This document shows positions 10,711 through 20,415 of a stretch of 64,000 nucleotides of DNA, in pieces. The position numbers and the translations under genes were made by a program. The notes below the pieces were generated by a model that was given only the letters and a program-made list of their open reading frames with translations, was not told the origin of the DNA and did no database searches. This DNA comes from Leishmania martiniquensis (lineage: Eukaryota; Euglenozoa; Kinetoplastea; Trypanosomatida; Trypanosomatidae), in NCBI RefSeq assembly GCF_017916325.1, contig NC_090157.1:5001-69000 (forward strand). Direction: 5' to 3'. The stretch's first letter is position 1. Each line of letters opens with the position of its first letter.

Positions 10711-11357
10711 TTGCTTCCTCTTGGTAGTGCGGAGGCTTATGGGGGCAGGAGGAGAGGGGTGGGGGAAGGGGAGATTCACAGCAGCGTCGCGAGACGGTTT
10801 ACCCCCAACGCCCTCCCCCTCACTTCCACAACGAGCGGGATGACAGAGGGGGCGGTGACGACAACGAGTGGAGCGGGAGGCAGTCACGTGCGAGATGTAC
10901 CCACTGAGATGCACTTCAACTGCAGTGGAGGGCAGAGACGCCCTCAGGCTTCCCTCCTCACCGGCGGGAGACGCCAAGAAGAAAACACACGCGACGGCGT
11001 CCCTGACACGGGGGAAATCAAAGTTTGGGTGACAGCACGCAGTCATGAGCGACTTTGCCTTCGCTTCCGTTTCCCCAGTGCGTGCAACGCAACTATGATA
11101 CACAGCTATAGAAGGGATGGTAGTGGTGGTGGTGACCACATATGTGTGAGCCGACGCACGTACCCTCCCCAAGCAACGCCGTCTTTTAGGATGCAGAGAC
11201 ACAAGGACTCGGCCATTTGCAGCAGGGATGGCGAGGAGGAAAAGAGAATACCCCTCCCTTTTCTTTCCACACAGGCACTCCAGCCAACACCGCGCATGCT
11301 CCCGAGAGGGAGGAAGGCGCGCATCCCTTTGATACGGTCTTACCGACCCTTCACCTC
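10711..11357. other. spacer between a coiled-coil gene and the SET-domain gene
   Basis: This is the 3' UTR of the coiled-coil gene plus the SET gene leader. The reading frame of the SET gene happens to be open through most of it, but the composition and the strong splice site at 10736 argue it is untranslated. Confidence 0.6.
10736..10775 (-). promoter_or_regulatory. trans-splice acceptor for the SET-domain gene
   Basis: The minus strand reads a long C/T tract (complement of 10741-10773) followed by ATAAG, with AG at 10736-10737, 25 nt before ATG 10710. It is one of the clearest polypyrimidine-AG arrangements in the window. Confidence 0.6.
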
Positions 11358-13049
11358 TCACAGCGGAGGCCGCTGCTCGCTCTCTTGAGCGGAAAACGCA
11401 GAGCGCAGCTTGTCAGAGCGTTCTCGCTGGCGTTGCTCGACCGATTCGAACTTCTTCAAAAGCGCCTCCTTCGCCATGTCGGAGCTGGATGCAATATGCT
11501 CCGTTGCTCGGCGATCACGGATCTCGCCGCGATCACCGCCATCAAGCGCACTCAACCGGTACCGTTGTGCCATCTCGCGCTCTTTCTCACGATGCATGCG
11601 CTCCAGCTCGCGCTCCTGCTGCATGTGCGCATTTGAAAGCTGCTGCAGTCGCTCCATAAAGTTTTCAGAGAGCTTCTCCCGCTCCGCGGCTACTTGATCT
11701 GCCATGCGCTTGAGCGCGGCGTCGTGAGCCGCCCGCAATTCTGCCTCTCTTGCTTGTAGCCGCCTCTGCACATCAGCTTCCTGTTGCGCCTGCGCTGCGC
11801 GCATGGCTGCTTCCCGCTCACGCAAGTCGCGCTCGCGGCGTGCAATGCCGTCGAGAAGCGCCTCCTCGCGTGCGCGGAAGCGCTGCTCCATCGCACCTGC
11901 TTCTTCGAGCTGCTGCGCTCGCACGAGCTCTTTGTCACGCTCAAGCTGCTCCTTGCGCTCTCGTAGCTCCGTGTCCATCGCAGCCTTCCGCTGCTGCCCG
12001 AGGCGGACCAGCTCGTCATACTCGTGACGCAGCCTCGTCGCTGTTTCTTGCCAACTAGCCTTGAGCTGCTCCTCACGTTTCGCGACGGTCTCCAGCATGC
12101 TTTCCTGAAGAGACGCCACATGGCCAGCGAACTCATCTCGCGCCTCCGCGGCGCGCTTGTCGTAAATGGCGATGAGGTCGTTGCGGTAAGACTCAAAGTT
12201 GCTGTACTGCTGCATGAGGGCCTCGTTCTTTTCCTGCTCACACGCGGACACTGTCTGCCGCATCGATCGTACAACCTCATCGGCAAACTGCACAGCCGCC
12301 TGTAATTCGCTAATGTGAACCTCATGCACCTTGCAGGTCTGCTGAAGCTTGTTGCGCTCCTCAACCGTTTGCGCATGAGCCAGTCTGAGCTCCGAAAGTT
12401 GCACTCTGGTACTCTGAAGCTCACTCTCTAAGGCTACAATGCGCTCTACTTGGTGTGCGACGACCTCCTTCATGCCGGCTTCGCTTTGCCGGAGCTGCGC
12501 GCACTCGCGCGTCAGGCTATCCAGCCGTTGCTGCAGCTGCAGGGAAAGCACACGCTGACTCTCCTGGTAAGCGGCGATTTCTTTCTGGTGGGCGGCAACG
12601 TCGGCGTTCTGGCGTGCAGCGACCTCGCTCATATCGCGGAAGACCGCCTCGCTTGCCTGCGCAAGGCGCTGAAACGTGCTCCAACGCTCCTCCATACTAG
12701 GCACTGTCTTTGTTGGACTACCGCCCTCTTCTTGGGTGCTGCCGGCCGAGGTCAGCACCGGCGGCCCGATCCACCTCGGGAGCCTTGAAACTTGCGAGAC
12801 AAGGCGCCCACCTTCTTCCTTGGTGGCACCTAGCGAGGTGGCATGCTCCCGCTGCGGCGAGTGGAGGGCTCTCGCATTGGATGTTGGCGCGGGTGAGACT
12901 GAGGATGCGCTTGGCTGTGTGTCTACCGGTTTCCAGGGCACTGTCGAAGGCCGCCACACCTTGACTTCAGGCGCCGTCTGTGGCGTGTTTGGTTGGAGCA
13001 CTGAGTCCACTGCCGGTGTCGAGAACATGCGTGGAGAGGGAATAGCCAT
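11358..13049 (-). CDS. long coiled-coil protein, 563 aa
   Basis: Function not recognised. The first ~110 residues are rich in Pro, Ser, Thr and Gln and probably disordered. From about residue 120 to 540 the protein is an almost unbroken heptad-type coiled coil rich in Glu, Gln, Arg, Ala and Leu, with repeated RERDLREREAA-like blocks around residues 400-440. There are no transmembrane segments and no catalytic motif. In trypanosomatids such proteins are often cytoskeletal, basal-body or flagellar components, but the sequence does not decide this. The start at ATG 13049 sits 10 nt after an AG (13060-13061) preceded by a short pyrimidine run; a second ATG at codon 8 is possible. It is a single-copy-looking gene with clean coding composition throughout. 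Confidence 0.85.
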   Translation of the reverse strand: MAIPSPRMFSTPAVDSVLQPNTPQTAPEVKVWRPSTVPWKPVDTQPSASSVSPAPTSNARALHSPQREHATSLGATKEEGGRLVSQVSRLPRWIGPPVLTSAGSTQEEGGSPTKTVPSMEERWSTFQRLAQASEAVFRDMSEVAARQNADVAAHQKEIAAYQESQRVLSLQLQQRLDSLTRECAQLRQSEAGMKEVVAHQVERIVALESELQSTRVQLSELRLAHAQTVEERNKLQQTCKVHEVHISELQAAVQFADEVVRSMRQTVSACEQEKNEALMQQYSNFESYRNDLIAIYDKRAAEARDEFAGHVASLQESMLETVAKREEQLKASWQETATRLRHEYDELVRLGQQRKAAMDTELRERKEQLERDKELVRAQQLEEAGAMEQRFRAREEALLDGIARRERDLREREAAMRAAQAQQEADVQRRLQAREAELRAAHDAALKRMADQVAAEREKLSENFMERLQQLSNAHMQQERELERMHREKEREMAQRYRLSALDGGDRGEIRDRRATEHIASSSDMAKEALLKKFESVEQRQRERSDKLRSAFSAQESEQRPPL

Positions 13050-14318
13050 GCACGGATATCTAGAGGGCAGGATGCGCGTGTGCCACCGACGTTAGATGCG
13101 GAGAAGGAAGAGATGAGCCATGGACCAGGCACGGGCGGGGGCGGGGTGAACGGCTGCAGGAGCAAAGCTCCACCTCGCACACACCCCAAAAGGTGAACGC
13201 ATGGGAGCCTTGAGGAATAGCGCCAAAGGCGTAAGTGCGGAGCCGCCATGGGACACAACGCCGTACGCGTAAAGAGGGTAGGACAGGCTCGTATGCCCGC
13301 TCCACTGCACCGGCGCGTTCTCCAATGGGAGAGGCGGATGGGGCACGCAGGCGACGCGGCTGCTGACGAGTATGCTAAGCCAAGTCATCGGCGCCAGAGT
13401 GCTCGACCGACTCTCTCGGAAGTCGCGTGTGCGAAGTGATGCTGTGCGGAAAAGAACAAACTCACACATCGCTGCTTCCCTTTTGCGCTTCCCTGTTGCC
13501 GCCCGCGATGCTGAGGACTGCGGTGCTTTGGGCCCAGTGTGTGCTACTGGCATTGCAGCATTCCATCACCTGGAAAGGTCGCGGCCTCCCTCCGCCTCTC
13601 GGTCCGCAACACCACCGAATGGCCCACAAACGCATCAGATGTTAAGAGGCGGTTGGCAACAAAATGAATAAAAATGATGGGAGGGCGAAAGTCGTCGAGG
13701 GGTCAAAGAGCAGCGAAGAGAGGGCATCGCCACCGCCGACAGACAGACACAGAGAGAGAGAAGGGGGAGGGGTATGGGGAGAAGAAGAGATACGATGCGC
13801 ATTACCCGCGACAAAGGAAAATTGAGAACATCGCATACAACGAACAGGGCAGCGACAGAGGTGCCATAGGCCTGAGCTTATTCCTGCACTTAATCACAGC
13901 CGCACCTAAAAAAAAGAGCGAATAAAGCGAACACACACGGCCATCACGAACTTCGCCACCCTCAGCACCCGAGAGAGCAGAAAGGCTGGGCCCGTACGCT
14001 TCGTCGATCCGCTACACACCTTCACCAGCCTTCGAAGTTAAACGACAAAAAGGTATAATGGGCCGGTGAAGAGCGCAGAGAGCCGCACACAGGCATGCAC
14101 ATTCGAAGAAAAAGGAATTCTCTGTCACACTACCGACCAAAACATTGACACACACACACACAGACACACGCACGGCGGAAGAAGACGGTACATGCGGCTG
14201 GGCCGTGGCATCCTTCTTATCCTCGCGCACTCGCGCACGCCTTTTGGTGTCCTCCAGTGCCTCGTGCCCATCTCTGTCACCCCCTTCAGTGCTCTGAAGC
14301 ACGTGTGTGCAGACTATC
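13050..14318. other. spacer between the NF-X1-type and coiled-coil genes
   Basis: This is the 3' UTR of the NF-X1-type gene, spacer and 5' leader of the coiled-coil gene. It contains a short CA-type microsatellite near 14148-14162 and purine-rich stretches on the plus strand. No gene or RNA was recognised. Confidence 0.6.
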
Positions 14319-16637
14319 CTACGAGTCAGCGCGCGCGACAGTGAAGGTGCGCTGACCATTGCCCGCCTCCAGCTTCTTTACAGCCTCCTCCACACGCTTC
14401 TGCGTCGTAAAGGTGATAAGAAAGGACGGCGTGCCATCCTTTCCAACCTCCGGTGGGGCAATCACGAATCGCCCGGCCAAGTCGCTCAAGAGCGTCATCA
14501 GCATGATTTCGTTCACTTGGGGGCCCGTGACGACGAGGCACAGCTTCCCTTTGAGCGATGGCTTCGCACGTTGCATGAGAAACTGCAGCGGATCCATGTG
14601 CGAGTCCCGCACAGCCTCGCTGAGGAGCACAGGTGGCGCAGCGGTGGCGCCTGTCTTGGTCAGAAGGCATGAGCGGTACGGCTCTGAGTCAACGGATTCA
14701 GAATGCACATGAAAGTACTTGGCGAGTGAGTGCACCAGCGCGCGGGTGCCCGAGTTGGCGGGAGGAAGCGAGACGACCGATTCCTTTCCTTCGACGAAGT
14801 TCAGAAGCTGGCGTTCCGCCCGCTGCACGGCGCTCGAGTCCTGCTTAGCGGCTTCCCATAGTGTAAGAGAATACAGAAACCTCTCGTTCTTTGTCTTGCT
14901 GAGCGACGTGAGCACGTCGAGGCGACGCGTGAAGAGGCAGTCGTCGTCACACGGGACAACCACCGAGAACTTGTTGGGCCCCTCTACCTTCCGCTTCCCA
15001 ACTTTGGCGCACGGGAGACTGCGTGTGACACGACCGCAGTTACATGTGCACCTCAGATACACAGAGCACGGCGGGCATGGTGAGGCGCCGTGGCATGGCT
15101 TGGCGCAGCGGTGCCCACATTCCTCGTGCAGCCGATCGCACTGCTGGTGGCACGGATTGGCCTCCTCAACGCACAGCCCGCTGTGACACACACGATCGCA
15201 AAAGTGTCCACAGGGCAGCTCTATCCCACAGGTTTGCTCACACACCACATCCGTAACGCCACACGGTAGCATCACCGACGTGTTGTGTCTGGGACAGCGG
15301 CGGCTCACGAGTGTCTGGCAAGGGATACACGGCCCAAAGTGGCAGGTATGGTTTACCGGGTGTCCGCATGGACGTGGAATGCGACACGCTCGTTTGCACG
15401 TGGGCGGCTGTGTGCCGCACTGCTGCGGCGGCCGCAGCACCTCCGCCCCGCAGTAGCACGTGAGCGTTTCCGTCACGACGTGCACGCACGACGGGCACTG
15501 CGTGGAGGCGTGGCAGAGGTCTTTGCACGCGTGTCCACATGGAAGCGGACGGCCGCACACCTGAAGACACGTGTGCGAATCTGCTTGCGTCTTGTTTCGA
15601 TCTGGACAGCAGACCACCTTGCACTTGTGCCGCCCACACGAGAGCTTTGTGCCGCATTCATACGTGCAGGTGAAGTTCTGCGCCTCTGCACATGACAACC
15701 GCTTGCGTACCTTTCGACAATGACACGACGTGTCCACGCGCAACGTGCACGGCGGACAGGCGCCTGAGTGGCACGTCAGTTGGCACCGATGCTGCCCACA
15801 TGAAAGAGTCTTGTCGCATACGCGCCCACAAAGCGGAATGGGGTCGGTACATGCGTGACGCACCGTCTTTAGCTCGGAAGCGCCACAGGGGCAGGTGTGA
15901 ACGTTGGCTGGGTCTGACGGGCACGGTGGGCACTCACCGTCGTGGCACAGTAATGTGCACGTATGCTCACCGCATCGCAATGGCTTACCGCACACGCTCC
16001 TGCACGCAAACGATGCCTCCTTGGTGCAGGGGTGCTGCTGTTTTGTTTTACCGCAGTAACAGGTGAGCGTCGTCGTTTCGGAGCAAGGTAGACACGGCCC
16101 TGTGTGGCAGGGTCGGAGGCAGATATGCGTGCCGCACAACAGGGGCCGCTTGCACAGATTGTCGCAAGTCGTCTGTGGGTCGCGCTGCCCGCAAGGATAG
16201 GTATAGGTTGTGGCTCCGCATGGACACGGCAGGGGCCCTACTAGCAGCCCACATCGTGAGCAAGGGCCGGGATGGCACTGTGCAGGGCACCTGTGCGTGC
16301 AAAACGGCCTTAAGCGTCCGCAGAGGCGACCGCAGGAGTGAGGCGTCACGAGCGGGTCGTACTTCGGCTTCGACACCTTCCCACAGAAGCAGAGGTCTGT
16401 CAGTGGCTTCTGTTGCACGTGACGGCATTGCGGACAAGAGAAGACAACGGTATCTCGGTCCACTTGCGCCCAGCGCCGAATGCATGCAAAGTGGTAGATT
16501 TGAAAGCACTCTTGACAAGACCAAATGGGCTGCTGCTGCTTAACTGGCTCCAAGCAGCTGGGGCACTCGTAAACTTCCCGCCGCAGCTCATCCGCAACGC
16601 GCGCGCTGCACTCGTCTGCGACGTCGGCGTCTGCCAT
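14319..16637 (-). CDS. NF-X1-type zinc finger protein with RING and R3H domains
   Basis: This 772-aa protein belongs to the NFX1/shuttle-craft/FAP1 family. Residues 25-71 form a C4HC3 RING-like finger (C25, C28, C41, C44, H49, C52, C68, C71), which in the family gives E3 ubiquitin ligase activity. Residues ~88-590 hold many NF-X1-type fingers with the recurring C-G-x-x-L-x-C-G-x-H-x-C-x-x-x-C-H-x-G-x-C-x-x-C pattern. An R3H nucleic-acid-binding domain follows, with the diagnostic R-x3-H (R632, H636) and SES...EPYR downstream. The C-terminal ~100 residues have an RRM-like look (LCLVVTG...FLITFTTQKR). Family members act as transcriptional repressors or mRNA regulators; in a trypanosomatid an RNA or ubiquitin role is more likely than promoter control. 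ATG 16637 follows an 11-nt U run and AG at 16677-16678. Family length is usually 800-1100 aa, so this is a compact version. Confidence 0.92.
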   Translation of the reverse strand: MADADVADECSARVADELRREVYECPSCLEPVKQQQPIWSCQECFQIYHFACIRRWAQVDRDTVVFSCPQCRHVQQKPLTDLCFCGKVSKPKYDPLVTPHSCGRLCGRLRPFCTHRCPAQCHPGPCSRCGLLVGPLPCPCGATTYTYPCGQRDPQTTCDNLCKRPLLCGTHICLRPCHTGPCLPCSETTTLTCYCGKTKQQHPCTKEASFACRSVCGKPLRCGEHTCTLLCHDGECPPCPSDPANVHTCPCGASELKTVRHACTDPIPLCGRVCDKTLSCGQHRCQLTCHSGACPPCTLRVDTSCHCRKVRKRLSCAEAQNFTCTYECGTKLSCGRHKCKVVCCPDRNKTQADSHTCLQVCGRPLPCGHACKDLCHASTQCPSCVHVVTETLTCYCGAEVLRPPQQCGTQPPTCKRACRIPRPCGHPVNHTCHFGPCIPCQTLVSRRCPRHNTSVMLPCGVTDVVCEQTCGIELPCGHFCDRVCHSGLCVEEANPCHQQCDRLHEECGHRCAKPCHGASPCPPCSVYLRCTCNCGRVTRSLPCAKVGKRKVEGPNKFSVVVPCDDDCLFTRRLDVLTSLSKTKNERFLYSLTLWEAAKQDSSAVQRAERQLLNFVEGKESVVSLPPANSGTRALVHSLAKYFHVHSESVDSEPYRSCLLTKTGATAAPPVLLSEAVRDSHMDPLQFLMQRAKPSLKGKLCLVVTGPQVNEIMLMTLLSDLAGRFVIAPPEVGKDGTPSFLITFTTQKRVEEAVKKLEAGNGQRTFTVARADS

Positions 16638-17399
16638 GGCGGAAAAGAAGCCGACGAAGCGATAGCGGTCACCACCCTCAACGGCAAAGCAAAAAAAAAA
16701 AGACACGACGATCAAACACAGCGTGTCCTGCGGCGCGCGTTTGCCCCCTTTTCACGCTCTCTGTGGTGAGCCGCAGAGCAGAGGCGGGAGGGCACCCGCG
16801 CTCAGCAAACGGCGTTGCTGACTTGCCACGCTCGAAAACACGTCGATTGGGCAGTGCGTGTGTGTGTGTCTGTGTGTGTATGGAGAAGTAGAGAGGGCGT
16901 GGCGGAGTGGCTGTTTGCGTGCGTGGTTCTCAGGTGCGGCGGGCGCGATGAGTGCTATGCTGTGAGTTTATGAGGGGCAACGGGTTTTTTTTTCGGGGGT
17001 GGGAGGGAGGTGAAGAGGCCAGGCGTTGGAGACCTGCGAGTGGCAAAGGAGCCCGAGAGATCGAGCGGGCGCTCGTGATAACAGAGAGTCGCGCGTGTGG
17101 GCGCACGCAGTTTCAGCTGTCGGTCACGGTGACAGGCGCTTTGCCTTCACCAGAGCACCGTCGCTTACAAGACGGAAGGCAAGTGGTGCGGAAGAGAGGA
17201 AAGAGGTACACACCATCACCTCCCGGACAGCATGTGCGACCAGCGAGTGACATACACTGTTCCTACCTCATACCGCACGGGACTGAAAGAGCAGGGGGAG
17301 AAAAAGAAGTGCTTACCGGAAAGGTCACCGTTGGCGCAGGGTAGTGGCGGTGTGCCAACAAGTGCATAGGGCTCACGTACGATGAATGCGCAGTTGTCT
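16638..17399. other. spacer between the ERCC1 and NF-X1-type genes
   Basis: This holds the ERCC1 3' UTR and the NF-X1 gene leader, including an 11-A run on the plus strand (16691-16701, poly-U in RNA) and a GT-rich microsatellite (about 16857-16880). No gene was recognised. Confidence 0.6.
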
Positions 17400-18269
17400 T
17401 CATGCGTCCCATTCTTCGTCCTCCTCATCACGCCGTCGCCTAAGCGCGCGCATCATGAGGCGCTTTCCTTCGGTGGTTGCCGCCGTGTTGATGCTAAATG
17501 CCGCTGTATCCCGCGTTAGGGGTTCCCCCGTGGCCTGCGGCACGGGCACCTCTTTCGCTGTTGACGCGGTAGGGAAACTACCGTCTCTTCCAGCCGGCGT
17601 AAACGAGTCGACCCGGTAGTGCGAAGAGAGAAATGGTGTACGAAAAAGGTGTTGCAGTCGGGCTGCTTTCTTGTGCCCGAGCCCCGCAATGCTCTCCAAC
17701 TCGGACGCTTCACTCATCAGTAAATCTGCCATGCTGGCCTTTCGATTGGCAATGCGCACCACGTCGTTGCGCGTGACCACCTGCGGCGTCTGCGTGAGGG
17801 CATCAATGAGCACCGGCAACGGCGCGTCTCCGATCAGCGGGCGAGCCGCCCCGCTGAACTCAAGAGACCTCACAGCGGACGTTGCCAGACTCGCCAGGTA
17901 CTGCACCGCGTCATCAACCGACCACACGAGGACGAGTCCACACTGCTGTGCCACACCGCACTGTAGATTCAGCCACGTGAGTGTCTCCAGAGAGACCTCC
18001 ACAATAGTGTCCATTCGAACCATTAGAATGACGGGCTGTCTCCCGCACCGCCGGCGCGCTTCTTGGACGCGGAGCAACAGTGACGGTTGATCCCGCTGCA
18101 CTTCTGCGCTGTTCACGTCGTAGTACAGCACCGAGGACGAGCCGCTGGAGAAGTCACAGTGCTTCAGCGCCTCGCTCACCTCCACACGCACTCCACGAAA
18201 CTGCCGTAAGGCCTGAGCGACTTCGTGGTGCACACAATGAGAACCCACAGTAACCACGTGCGTGCTCAT
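17400..18269 (-). CDS. ERCC1: DNA excision repair protein ERCC1 (Rad10 homologue)
   Basis: This predicts the 289-aa non-catalytic partner of the XPF/Rad1 nuclease, which together cut 5' of lesions in nucleotide excision repair and act in interstrand crosslink and recombination repair. Residues 5-140 fit the ERCC1 central XPF-nuclease-like domain, with the conserved PVILMVRMD (79-87) and CGLVLVWSVDDAVQYL (110-125) segments that match the human LLVQVDV and LILAWSPEEAGRYL strands. Residues 152-214 form the tandem helix-hairpin-helix needed for XPF pairing, including IAGLGHKKAARLQ (194-206) and TPFL. The ~75-residue tail is low-complexity. As expected for ERCC1, no ERKxxxD nuclease motif is present. 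The start at ATG 18269 is chosen because AG sites at 18274-18280 follow a pyrimidine-rich leader, and upstream frame sequence is not ERCC1-like. The long N-terminal tail of animal ERCC1 is absent. Confidence 0.9.
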   Translation of the reverse strand: MSTHVVTVGSHCVHHEVAQALRQFRGVRVEVSEALKHCDFSSGSSSVLYYDVNSAEVQRDQPSLLLRVQEARRRCGRQPVILMVRMDTIVEVSLETLTWLNLQCGVAQQCGLVLVWSVDDAVQYLASLATSAVRSLEFSGAARPLIGDAPLPVLIDALTQTPQVVTRNDVVRIANRKASMADLLMSEASELESIAGLGHKKAARLQHLFRTPFLSSHYRVDSFTPAGRDGSFPTASTAKEVPVPQATGEPLTRDTAAFSINTAATTEGKRLMMRALRRRRDEEDEEWDA

Positions 18270-20415
18270 GAGCCTGAACTGCCGCACGAGGCGTAGAGCG
18301 TCACGGGATACCAAAGCAGAGAAACCGAGAGGCCACGCAGTAAGGGAAGAGAGTGGGCAGTGAATGCAGGCGTGTACGTGCCGCACATGCTGCGGCTGCG
18401 CGGCAGTGTAAGCCGGTGGCTTGGCCCGCGCCCGTACCAATGCAGGCCAGTGAGCAACAGTTCCACAAACGGCGCGTCTTATCAGTCCTATACATGCCGA
18501 GTTCGCATTCGGAGATAAAAGGGGACACGAAGAGTGAGGAGAGGGTGAAGAAGAGGTGATGCGCGTGTGTGTGTGTGCAGGGGGGGGGGGGAGGACAGTT
18601 ATGCTCGAAGAAAGGGCGCATGCATACACGTGGCAAGTCTGGAAAAAAAAGGCACAGGCAAGCACGCTAGACCTCTTGGCTGTTTCGTTTCGTAGAGGCA
18701 GCGGCGCCGGCATTGCAGCAACGCTTTTGTTCGGCTCGTCTTGGTCTCCCCCTTTGCGAAGCAGCTCTCTTCTCGCTGCATGGGATGGACCTGGAACCTC
18801 CTGCCCCACTCTCTCTGGGATGTGTGGTGCGGTGAAATGACAATGAGGGTCTGCGTGTGCCCTCTTGTGGCCCCGTTTTTCACTCCACTCCCCTCACACG
18901 CTCAATGCGCGCGCATATGTGTGGCAGAAACTGCAGATGCAGCGATGCAGAGCACTCCACAAGACAACACGGGAGTGGAGCTGCTGAGTGCGCAAAGGCC
19001 TGGACCGCACCCACAGCACGTCTCGTCGAGGCACCTGGATAGAGATGAGTTTACAGTGGTGCGTATTGCAAGACTGAGGGCCTGACAAACACGAGGTGGG
19101 GACATGTTATTTTCCGGTGCTGACGCTGATTCCACTATACCAAATGCGCTAACTGCCGCTCTACCTGAGCCGATCACAGGCCCGTCACGCGTGGTCCAGC
19201 GTAGGTGTACAAGCTTATTTCACTATAGCTGCCCCAGCGATCTGAGAGCGCCTTTCGCCTAACACCGTCAGCGATGATGTCCGTCGCCAGATGTGCCATC
19301 CACTCTGGCGACGATCGTTCCCCACACCGGCAGATAGGCCGAGGGTCGCGTGCGAGACGCTCGACTTCTGTTGACGTTTGGACTATCACATGAATGGCGC
19401 AGATGTGCTTGCTGGCAGAGGCCTGTCTAACGCGGCGCACTCCAGGACTTGACCACCGACATCGGCAGCGACACGTCGCCCTCACCTCTACGCGTCGTCG
19501 CTGTCTAAGGCCGCCGCCACGAGAGTCGGGGACTAGACCCTTAAATATCACTCGCTGAGGCGTCCCCTGCATCATCGCAGGGTCGGGAGAGAGAGAGAGT
19601 GGACGCCCAACTAACGTCACATTATCTTTTTCTGGTGTGTCAGTAGCCTCAAGGACGGCGCGACAGTTTGCCCATCCTTTGTATCCCCGAAGCACCTCCC
19701 TTTGAAAAAGAAAGGAGCAATGGGGATAGTGAAACGGATAAGGGTAGCGCAAGGGCACACAAGCGCAACAGCGTTCGAAACGAGTTCGCAAGTCCACACA
19801 CACTCACAAACGCGCTTACGCATACACATCAGAACCTGCGGAGTTTGTAAAAGTGAAAAAATCTTGATTTCCTCTGCGTGTATGTTCGAGGGTGGGTGGA
19901 GGGAGGAATAAGCCGTGTAGTTAAATATTAAAGAGTTATCGTACCAGCACCACAACACCTTCGATGTGTGTTGCCTCCCCGTTCCCAAACCCCACGAAGC
20001 CACGCGTGAAGGAGCGCTGTAGGCCAACGGGTGAGACAAATGTCATGGGCGCAAAAAGCACTGCGGCAGAATCAGGTAATCCAGTCACCACACGCCCGCC
20101 CGGAGACGCGAAATAGAGGAAGAAAAATCGAGTAAGCAGACAAGTCGCACGCGGTGGATGCGAGGGGATGGAGGAGCGAGGCAATTTCGGGTGGTGAGCA
20201 AAGCGAGCGAGAGAGAGAGAGAGCGCAGTGCCCATCGAATAACGTACAAGAGACCACACTTACACACATACTCACACACAGATGCACCAACAGCTGCGCA
20301 GTCACACAGTCAGACCAAGACGCACAGGAGCACTTGTAGACCAGCACTACTGACACCCCTTCTATCCCCCCTACATTTCACCTCCTGGTACGGTTGACCA
20401 ACAAGCGAACTCCAA
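18270..20415. other. spacer between the J-less DnaJ and ERCC1 genes
   Basis: This 2.1 kb stretch contains the DnaJ-like gene's 3' UTR and the ERCC1 leader. A 12-nt G run lies at 18580-18591. A GC-richer block at about 19170-19700 has an open minus-strand frame of low plausibility and is listed separately. GA repeats lie at about 20204-20223. No gene was recognised. Confidence 0.55.
19174..19700 (-). mobile_element. possible SIDER-like degenerate element
   Basis: A block of about 0.5 kb, GC-richer than its flanks and open on the minus strand, encodes an improbable Arg/Cys-rich product with no recognisable domain. A 14-nt word (ATGGCGCAGATGTG on the plus strand, 19394-19407) recurs with one or a few changes at 61469-61482 and 6747-6760, in the other GC-rich islands. 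Around it the similarity to the 61.5 kb copy extends to roughly 36 nt with gaps. Size, orientation and position in a 3' UTR fit the short degenerate retroposons of Leishmania. The evidence is weak; it could be ordinary UTR. Confidence 0.25.
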
